11,253 nt of DNA from Candidatus Latescibacterota bacterium (GTDB taxonomy: Bacteria; Latescibacterota; UBA2968; UBA8231): the NCBI GenBank assembly GCA_022825185.1, contig JAJDYK010000307.1, positions 1 to 11,253 on the forward strand, given 5' to 3'. Of this stretch, positions 6,313 to 11,253 are shown one piece after another. The number at the start of each line of letters is the position of its first letter. Within the stretch, counting starts at the first letter, position 1. A program made the position numbers and the translations under genes. The notes under the pieces are model-generated. The model ran no database searches. It worked only from the letters and a program-made list of their open reading frames with translations, and was not told where the DNA came from.

Positions 6313-7986
6313 TCAGCGTTTCCCCGCTTCGCGCCCGTCCTCTTCCACGACCAAATACTGGTTGATCCGCAGGTTCCTCAACACCTGCACGGTCCCGCTC
6401 GGCCAGCGCACCTGTAGCGAATCCACCCTTTCAATCTGGCCCAGACCAAAGTGGGCTCGCGGATCCTCACCAGAGAGAAAGCTGCTGCCGCTGATAATAT
6501 CGCGGACTTGCACTTTGCCGCCGGCTGCCAAGCGCAGGCGGGCACCAATCCCACCCCGATTGCTCTTCCGACCGACCAACGCGACGCCCAGCCAGTTTTG
6601 CTTATTTCCCACATCGTTGCGCAAAAGCGTCGGGCGGTCGTCGAGATTGGTGACGAGCAGGTCCAGATCACCGTCGTTGTCGTAGTCGGCAATCGCGCTC
6701 CCCCGACTCACTTTGGCCGCCCCCAAGCTGTCGCCGTCGCTAGGCAATAACAACTCGAAACGGCCACCGCGATTGTCGAGGAGCTGGTTGGGTTGGGCGT
6801 ACGAGGTGCCGCTGCCCGCACGTTCTATCTGTGGATAAACATGGCCGTTGGCCACCAACAGGTCTAGGTCGCCGTCGTTGTCGCGGTCGAAAAATCCAGT
6901 GCCAAAACCCACCAAGTGAAAACTGGTCCTGCCCAAACCCGCCGCGACGGACACATCGGCAAACAGGCCCGCACCCTCGTTGCGGTAGAGCGTATTGTAG
7001 TCGTCCTCAAAGTGCGTCGCGAAAATATCGGGACGGGCGTCCCCGTCGTAATCACCCCAAGCCACGCCCATGCCGGCCTGTGCGTGGCCCATCGCCCCAT
7101 ACGCCACCTGGGCTTGCAGCCCCACCTCGGCGAAGGTGCCATTCCCCTCGTTGCGCCACAGGAAATTGGGCGTGGAGTCATTGGCCACGTACAGATCGAC
7201 GTCCCCATCGTCTTCTACATCGACGAAGAGCACCCCGAAACCGTAGCCCGGCTCGGGATGCACCAGACCGGCTTCTTCAGTGACCTCCACAAAGGATTCG
7301 CCGTCGTTGCGGTAGAATGAGTCGGCCTCCGGCACCAGCCCCAGCGGCCCGACGAACACATCGACTCCTTTCCACTGGCTACCCAGCCGAGGGATTTCCC
7401 CAGGTTCAAACTCGGCATAGCCAGCCACGTATAGATCGACGTCCCCATCCCGATCGTAGTCCCCAAATGCCGCGCCCGTACTCCAAGCGTCCCCAGCCGC
7501 CCCGGCCTCGCCTCCCACTTCGGCAAAACCCGCATCCCCGTCGTTGCGGTAGAGTATATTCGCGCGCAGGTTGGTGACGTAGAGGTCCGCGTCCCCGTCG
7601 TTGTCGTAGTCGGCGCTGACAGCACCCATACCCCATCCCCGACCCTTTGCGCCCAAGGAACTGGCCACATCGACAAAGCCGCTTGCCCCATCATTGCGGT
7701 AGAGAGCATTGCCCCCGCCTTGCGCATCGTCCAGTGTAGCTCCATTCACCCAGTAGAGATCCAAATCCCCGTCGCCGTCAAAGTCCAACCAAGCCGCACC
7801 CCCTCCCTTGGCCTCTGCGATATAGTCTTTTTCCTCACTGCCGCCGATGTGGACTTTCGTCAGGCCGATATCTGCAGTCACATCGACAAAGTGGGACTGT
7901 TCAGACGCCATAGGCTCCAAATCAAGCGGCTGCTTCTCTGAAGGCGCACAAGCCGCTAAGAAAAAGAACAAGATGCGCGCCCTCAT
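6313..7986 (-). CDS. FG-GAP/VCBS repeat lipoprotein with C-terminal ASPIC/UnbV domain (CRTAC1-like)
   Basis: This 557-residue protein starts with a short lipoprotein signal peptide (ILFFFLAAC, lipobox cysteine C13), so it should be anchored to a membrane outside the cytoplasm. Residues 30-460 hold FG-GAP/VCBS repeats, with seven Asp-rich calcium-loop motifs of the DxDxDGDxD type starting near 68, 127, 177, 256, 312, 367 and 434, each followed by LYVxN-like strands and RNDG turns. This predicts a calcium-stabilised beta-propeller. Residues about 475-540 are an ASPIC/UnbV domain (NRGGIGARLRL, SGSSFLSGEDPRAHFGLGQ, VRWPSG). The fifth loop (DYDGDARPD) is degenerate. The ATG overlaps the TPR gene stop by 4 bases (ATGA), so it is last in a three-gene operon. 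Function of bacterial CRTAC1-like proteins is largely unknown; adhesion or ligand binding is inference. Confidence 0.9.
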   Translation of the reverse strand: MRARILFFFLAACAPSEKQPLDLEPMASEQSHFVDVTADIGLTKVHIGGSEEKDYIAEAKGGGAAWLDFDGDGDLDLYWVNGATLDDAQGGGNALYRNDGASGFVDVASSLGAKGRGWGMGAVSADYDNDGDADLYVTNLRANILYRNDGDAGFAEVGGEAGAAGDAWSTGAAFGDYDRDGDVDLYVAGYAEFEPGEIPRLGSQWKGVDVFVGPLGLVPEADSFYRNDGESFVEVTEEAGLVHPEPGYGFGVLFVDVEDDGDVDLYVANDSTPNFLWRNEGNGTFAEVGLQAQVAYGAMGHAQAGMGVAWGDYDGDARPDIFATHFEDDYNTLYRNEGAGLFADVSVAAGLGRTSFHLVGFGTGFFDRDNDGDLDLLVANGHVYPQIERAGSGTSYAQPNQLLDNRGGRFELLLPSDGDSLGAAKVSRGSAIADYDNDGDLDLLVTNLDDRPTLLRNDVGNKQNWLGVALVGRKSNRGGIGARLRLAAGGKVQVRDIISGSSFLSGEDPRAHFGLGQIERVDSLQVRWPSGTVQVLRNLRINQYLVVEEDGREAGKR

Positions 7987-8912
7987 CGCTCTTTACCCAA
8001 CTGTGCCAATTTTTTCTGGGCCTTGGAATGGTCTGGGTCGAGCACCAGCGCTTCCCGCAGAGCCTGTCGCGCCTCGTCTATGGCTCCGCGCTCGGCGTAT
8101 AATGCGCCTTGCTTGAAATGCCGCTGGGCCGCGCTCAGGCGCTGAAAGGTGCGCAAGACTTCCGCTCGCTCGTCCGGCTGGCCGCTGAGCAAATACACTT
8201 GGCTCAACAGATAGAGTGCATGGGTATTGCGCGGTTCGAGTTCAAGGGCGATTCTGAGCACTTCGGCGGCCTGCAGGTACTGGCCCTGCTGCATATAGAC
8301 TTGGCCCAGTTCCCACAGGATGTCCGCGCGTCGGCTGTCTAACTCGATCGCCCGTCTATACCCTTGCTCGGCTTCCTCCGGGCGGTTGCTTGAAGCTAGC
8401 AGCCCAGCGCGTAAGAAATGAGCATCCACGTGCGTCGAATCCACGCGGATTGCCGCGGCAAACGCCGCGAGCGCCTCCTCGACCTCGCCCAAGGCTTGGC
8501 GGGCCTCTCCGAGGCGGAAATGGTATTCGGCCCGGTCTGGTGCCAAGGCCGCCGCCTTCTCAAAGTGTGTGGCTGCGGCTCGCTGGCGGTGTTCAACCCC
8601 CAAGGCAATCCCCAAGGCAAAATGCGCGCCTGGATTTTCCGGTGCCAACTCCACGGCGCGCCCAAAGGCCACAATGGCCTCGGCGTACTCTTTCAGATGC
8701 GTATGCGCCACGCCCATATTGTAGTGGACTTCCATGCTCGCCGAGTCTTTCTCGGCAGCCCGCTGCAACAGGGCTAGCGCTTCCTCGGGCCGACCCTGTT
8801 GCAGCAACCGAAACCCCTCGGCGCTCTCTTGGCTTATGCTGGGGCGGTCTGCCGCTTTCTCGCCGCTATCGCAGGCTGCCAACAACCCGATAATTAGCCA
8901 AAGTCTCGTCAT
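7983..8912 (-). CDS. TPR-repeat lipoprotein
   Basis: This 309-residue protein is made almost entirely of tetratricopeptide repeats behind a lipoprotein signal (LWLIIGLLAAC, lipobox cysteine C14). About eight 34-residue-spaced units can be followed, starting near residues 28, 62, 96, 129, 163, 197, 231 and 264, with the usual A-G-Y/F-A-P pattern (for example YAEAIVAFGRAVELAPENPG). TPR solenoids bind proteins or peptides; here the location would be periplasmic or at the outer membrane. The start ATG 8912 overlaps the stop of the upstream PHP gene (ATGA), and its own stop overlaps the next start, which argues for tight co-translation of all three. It may act as scaffold for the FG-GAP partner; that is inferred from linkage. 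Confidence 0.88.
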   Translation of the reverse strand: MTRLWLIIGLLAACDSGEKAADRPSISQESAEGFRLLQQGRPEEALALLQRAAEKDSASMEVHYNMGVAHTHLKEYAEAIVAFGRAVELAPENPGAHFALGIALGVEHRQRAAATHFEKAAALAPDRAEYHFRLGEARQALGEVEEALAAFAAAIRVDSTHVDAHFLRAGLLASSNRPEEAEQGYRRAIELDSRRADILWELGQVYMQQGQYLQAAEVLRIALELEPRNTHALYLLSQVYLLSGQPDERAEVLRTFQRLSAAQRHFKQGALYAERGAIDEARQALREALVLDPDHSKAQKKLAQLGKER

Positions 8913-10417
8913 TCCTCAAACCAGATGGGACTGCTCCAAGCCAACTGGCCGTTTTCTTGGGTGACGCGCAGATAGTAGTAAGCTGGCATCTCGCTCCGGT
9001 CGATGAAGTGGCTCTTTAGAGCGTAGAGTGCCTCGGGCAAAGCTCGGTGGGCCACGACCCAAGTGGGTAGCCCATCTACGCGCCAGCCCCGACGCCCCTG
9101 CAAAAGCTCGCCGATGCTGAAGCTAGCCCGGGAACCGCCGAGCTTGCCCGTAAGCGACCAGTCGGTGGCCGTGGCCAATAGGCTCTTGCTCGTGCGGCAG
9201 TCGAGTTCGAGTTCGAGCCGCGTCTCTTCCGTCCCCTCCACCTCCACGCACAGGGCGTCGTTAGCCCTTGGCGCGGTGGAGCCATTGCGCGTGGTGAAGA
9301 CAGAACCCCGAGAGGTGTGAGACTGCCAAGCGCACCTTTCCTCATCCCATTCGAGGACGCGCTTGCGCCGCACCTCGTCAAAGGGATCGGAGCTAAAGCA
9401 GGGCACGACCTGCAAAAGCCGTCCCCCCGCAACCCGCAGTTGCCCCTGCCAGTCATAGACTTGGTAGCCCTTCATCGGCCCCCAGCCCCACTCAAAGCGC
9501 AGGCGATAGGGCTGCGGCTGTGCTGCCCGTGGTGCGCTATAGTCGGGAACCTCTATATGCACCGGAAAATTGTCGCGCACAACTTCCACGCTTTTGAGCG
9601 CGTCCCACCCCTCGACCCGGTAGTCTAGCCGGCACTCCGCTGAGCCGCTCACCACCTCGCCCATCCAAGCCTCCCCAGCGCGAAAACACACCTCAATCCG
9701 ATCTCCCGTGACGGCTGTGGTGCGCCGCTGCTGCAAGGCGTCAAAGAGCGCAGCGCGGCTGTTCTCCTCGGCCCAAATCCCCGTCAGCCCCAGCCCGTAA
9801 GCTCCAGGGTAGCCATCGTGGTTATCAGTGCCGGCCACAAGGCCAAACCGCTTGCCCAGAGCCAAGCCATGTTGCACGGTGTATTGATAGCCGGCCGGAC
9901 CGCCGCTGTGCCCCAGCATGGGATAGAGGCCACTGTCGCGCTCCGACGAGCCGTGCTCGGAGAAAATTTCCACCACCGGCGACAAGGCCTCGTCAAAGCC
10001 CTCCCAATCTACCCCGCGCTCGTAGGCCGTGTGATGGGGCACCAAGATGGCATGTCTATTCCTGAAGTGGTCCTGCAAACCAGCCAGATTCCGCGCACAG
10101 TGCATCGACTCCATATCCTCTGCACTGAGCACGTGCAGGTGCCCCCAAGCCGAGGAGTGCCACTCGTAGGCCGGGAAACAGGTAAACTCGCCCGGCCGGT
10201 TGTTTTCGCTGGCAGCCCGGCGGATCCGCTCCCAATTGGCCACCACCACGGGATAGCCGTCCGGCACACCGCCGTCGGCGTGTAGCCCGTGCGGGGTGAA
10301 GGCGTAGAAGTCGAGGTGAGAGCGGGCGATCTCGTAGCTGCGCTCGAGACTGCCCTGGGCATAGCCGAGTTCATTGTGGTTGTGCAACTCGCCCCAGTAC
10401 AGGTTCAAATCCGGCAT
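8909..10417 (-). CDS. PHP-domain metal-dependent phosphoesterase-like protein (DUF3604-type)
   Basis: The protein is 502 residues long, with an N-terminal PHP-type metal hydrolase domain and an uncharacterised C-terminal half. Visible metal-site motifs: LYWGELHNH (H12 and H14), DFYAFTPHG (D36 and H43), FPAYEW (E85), GHLHVLS (H93, H95), LVPHHT (H128, H129), VEIFSEHG (E150) and GTDNHDGYPG (D198, H200). These fit the PHP/DUF3604 group, related to histidinol phosphatase and polymerase PHP domains. Reaction and substrate are unknown. The start is ATG 10417, because a purine-rich Shine-Dalgarno sits 6 bases before it; ATG codons at 10453 and 10438 are in frame but lack this. No signal peptide is seen, so it is predicted cytoplasmic, unlike its two lipoprotein partners. 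It is the first gene of the operon; its stop overlaps the TPR start. Confidence 0.8.
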   Translation of the reverse strand: MPDLNLYWGELHNHNELGYAQGSLERSYEIARSHLDFYAFTPHGLHADGGVPDGYPVVVANWERIRRAASENNRPGEFTCFPAYEWHSSAWGHLHVLSAEDMESMHCARNLAGLQDHFRNRHAILVPHHTAYERGVDWEGFDEALSPVVEIFSEHGSSERDSGLYPMLGHSGGPAGYQYTVQHGLALGKRFGLVAGTDNHDGYPGAYGLGLTGIWAEENSRAALFDALQQRRTTAVTGDRIEVCFRAGEAWMGEVVSGSAECRLDYRVEGWDALKSVEVVRDNFPVHIEVPDYSAPRAAQPQPYRLRFEWGWGPMKGYQVYDWQGQLRVAGGRLLQVVPCFSSDPFDEVRRKRVLEWDEERCAWQSHTSRGSVFTTRNGSTAPRANDALCVEVEGTEETRLELELDCRTSKSLLATATDWSLTGKLGGSRASFSIGELLQGRRGWRVDGLPTWVVAHRALPEALYALKSHFIDRSEMPAYYYLRVTQENGQLAWSSPIWFEE

Positions 10418-10420
10418 ATT

Positions 10421-10432
10421 GCTCTCCTCTCC
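10421..10432 (-). promoter_or_regulatory. Ribosome binding site of the PHP gene
   Basis: On the minus strand GGAGAGGAGAGC precedes ATG 10417 with the core AGGAG 6 bases away. This fixes the start 12 codons inside the longest open frame. Confidence 0.7.
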
Positions 10433-10520
10433 GTGCATATCTTGCGCAGTCATCCCTTGACCAATTCGAGCCCCTGAAGCCCGAACAACGGCCGCTTCCC
10501 CAAGTGCGCTTTTGTAATAT

Positions 10521-10548
10521 ATTCTATTCTATGCTAATCGCATCCCAA
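10521..10548 (-). promoter_or_regulatory. Candidate promoter of the PHP-TPR-CRTAC1 operon
   Basis: On the minus strand TTGGGA (10548-10543, 4 of 6) and TAGAAT (10526-10521, 5 of 6) are 16 bases apart, in the only AT-rich patch of the 150-base divergent region 10418-10567. It would give a leader of about 95 bases. The same patch must also serve fumA on the plus strand, so the two genes may share control. I see no clear plus-strand hexamer pair (TTGTAA at 10512 has no good partner). Confidence 0.4.
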
Positions 10549-10549
10549 C

Positions 10550-10554
10550 GGAGG
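10550..10554 (+). promoter_or_regulatory. Ribosome binding site of the fumarase gene
   Basis: GGAGG ends 13 bases before ATG 10568, slightly far but the only candidate. An in-frame TAA at 10562 rules out any earlier start. Confidence 0.5.
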
Positions 10555-10567
10555 TTTTAACTAATCA

Positions 10568-11253
10568 ATGAACGGCTACACCCACCACGAACTCCTGCCC
10601 CTCGGTGAGGATCCAACCCCTTATCGCCTACTGACCACGGATTACATTTCCACTGGCGAATTTGAAGGTCGCCCGATCCTCAAGGTCGCGTCCGAGGGCC
10701 TGACCCTGCTCGCCGACCAAGCCATCCGCGACTCGGCCCACCTGTTGCGCCCCGGCCACCTAGCCCAACTGCGCCACATTCTCGACGATCCAGAAGCCTC
10801 GAACAACGACCGCTTCGTCGCGCTCGACATGCTCAAAAACGCCAACATCGCCGCTGGTTGGGTCCTGCCAATGTGCCAAGACACTGGCACTGCCATCGTC
10901 ATGGGCAAGAAGGGGCATCAGGTGTGGACCGAAGGCGACGACGAAGCCGCTATCTCGGCCGGCATCGCCAAAGCCTATCAGGAGACCAACCTCCGCTACA
11001 GCCAACTGGCCCCCCTGAGCATGTTCGAGGAGCAAAACACCCGCACCAACCTCCCGGCCCAAATCGAGGTTTTCGCCGAGCAGGGCATGGCCTACAAGTT
11101 CATGTTCATGGCCAAAGGCGGCGGCTCGGCCAACAAGAGCTACCTCTTCCAAGAGACCCGGGCACTCCTGACCCCAGAGCGGCTGCACTCCTTCATCGAC
11201 GACAAGCTGCGCATGATCGGCACGGCCGCCTGCCCGCCCTATCACCTCGCCTT
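10568..11253 (+). CDS. fumA: Class I fumarate hydratase (4Fe-4S), 5' part
   Basis: The first 228 codons are visible; the frame runs off the window (family length about 500-550). Class I fumarase interconverts fumarate and L-malate in the TCA cycle with an oxygen-sensitive [4Fe-4S] cluster. Matching motifs: an N-terminal LTTDYIST stretch, [18 protein letters not shown] (C103, first cluster cysteine), an [13 protein letters not shown] block, [17 protein letters not shown] (180-195) and [13 protein letters not shown] with C222 as the second cluster cysteine. The third cysteine would lie beyond the window. The related tartrate dehydratase is an alternative, but the fused-type N-terminus (TTDYIST) favours fumarase. 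The start is ATG 10568, since TAA lies two codons earlier in frame. It is transcribed divergently from the PHP operon. Confidence 0.92.
   Translation, partial: MNGYTHHELLPLGEDPTPYRLLTTDYISTGEFEGRPILKVASEGLTLLADQAIRDSAHLLRPGHLAQLRHILDDPEASNNDRFVALDMLKNANIAAGWVLPMCQDTGTAIVMGKKGHQVWTEGDDEAAISAGIAKAYQETNLRYSQLAPLSMFEEQNTRTNLPAQIEVFAEQGMAYKFMFMAKGGGSANKSYLFQETRALLTPERLHSFIDDKLRMIGTAACPPYHLA

Noticed and set aside
6362..7320. Long plus-strand open frames opposite the FG-GAP gene
   Set aside because: They are low-complexity Arg/Pro-rich shadows created by the repeated Asp/Gly codons on the minus strand; no start signals or family motifs.
6313..7986. Periodic GTCGTTGTCGTAGTCGGC-like units considered as a DNA repeat array or CRISPR
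   Set aside because: They are the codons of the calcium-binding loops of the FG-GAP protein, irregularly spaced and diverged; not a nucleotide-level array.

Overview
The window is GC-rich bacterial DNA (about 60% GC by eye) coding on both strands with short intergenic gaps. The gene set suggests an uncultured heterotroph: a molybdopterin formate dehydrogenase, a sugar-acid enzyme pair, a PLP aldolase, secreted FG-GAP and TPR lipoproteins, a PHP-domain protein and a class I Fe-S fumarase. This mix is familiar from polysaccharide-using lineages such as Latescibacterota or Planctomycetes-like groups. That placement is inference only; the window holds no phylogenetic marker. The lipobox-type signal peptides and class I fumarase agree with a bacterium.

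Layout, left to right. (1) 2-1588 (+) is the C-terminal part of a formate dehydrogenase alpha subunit that starts upstream of the window. (2) 1598-2553 is a small accessory island: a mid-protein remnant of a YhcG/DUF1016 nuclease-type gene abuts the FDH stop codon, and a complete VapBC toxin-antitoxin pair follows on the minus strand with its own AT-rich promoter and inverted-repeat operator. (3) 2722-5164 (+) holds a glucuronate isomerase (UxaC) family amidohydrolase and an L-rhamnonate-dehydratase-like enolase superfamily enzyme, 10 bases apart and likely one catabolic operon. (4) 5215-6258 (+) is a threonine aldolase family PLP enzyme with a TTG start and visibly different codon choice. (5) 6313-10417 (-) is a tight three-gene operon with ATGA overlaps at both junctions: a PHP/DUF3604-type protein, then a TPR lipoprotein, then an FG-GAP/ASPIC-UnbV (CRTAC1-like) lipoprotein. 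(6) A 150-base AT-containing divergent promoter region separates this operon from the 5' part of a class I fumarase (from 10568, +), which runs off the window.

The most interesting unit is the PHP-TPR-CRTAC1 operon. Two predicted lipoproteins (protein scaffold plus calcium-loop beta-propeller) are translationally coupled to a metal-dependent phosphoesterase-like protein with no visible export signal, and I know of no assigned function for this combination. The UxaC-like/RhmD-like pair is the second: the families imply sugar-acid catabolism, but the substrate is not readable from sequence. The island at 1598-2553 looks like a scar of a larger defence or TA insertion.
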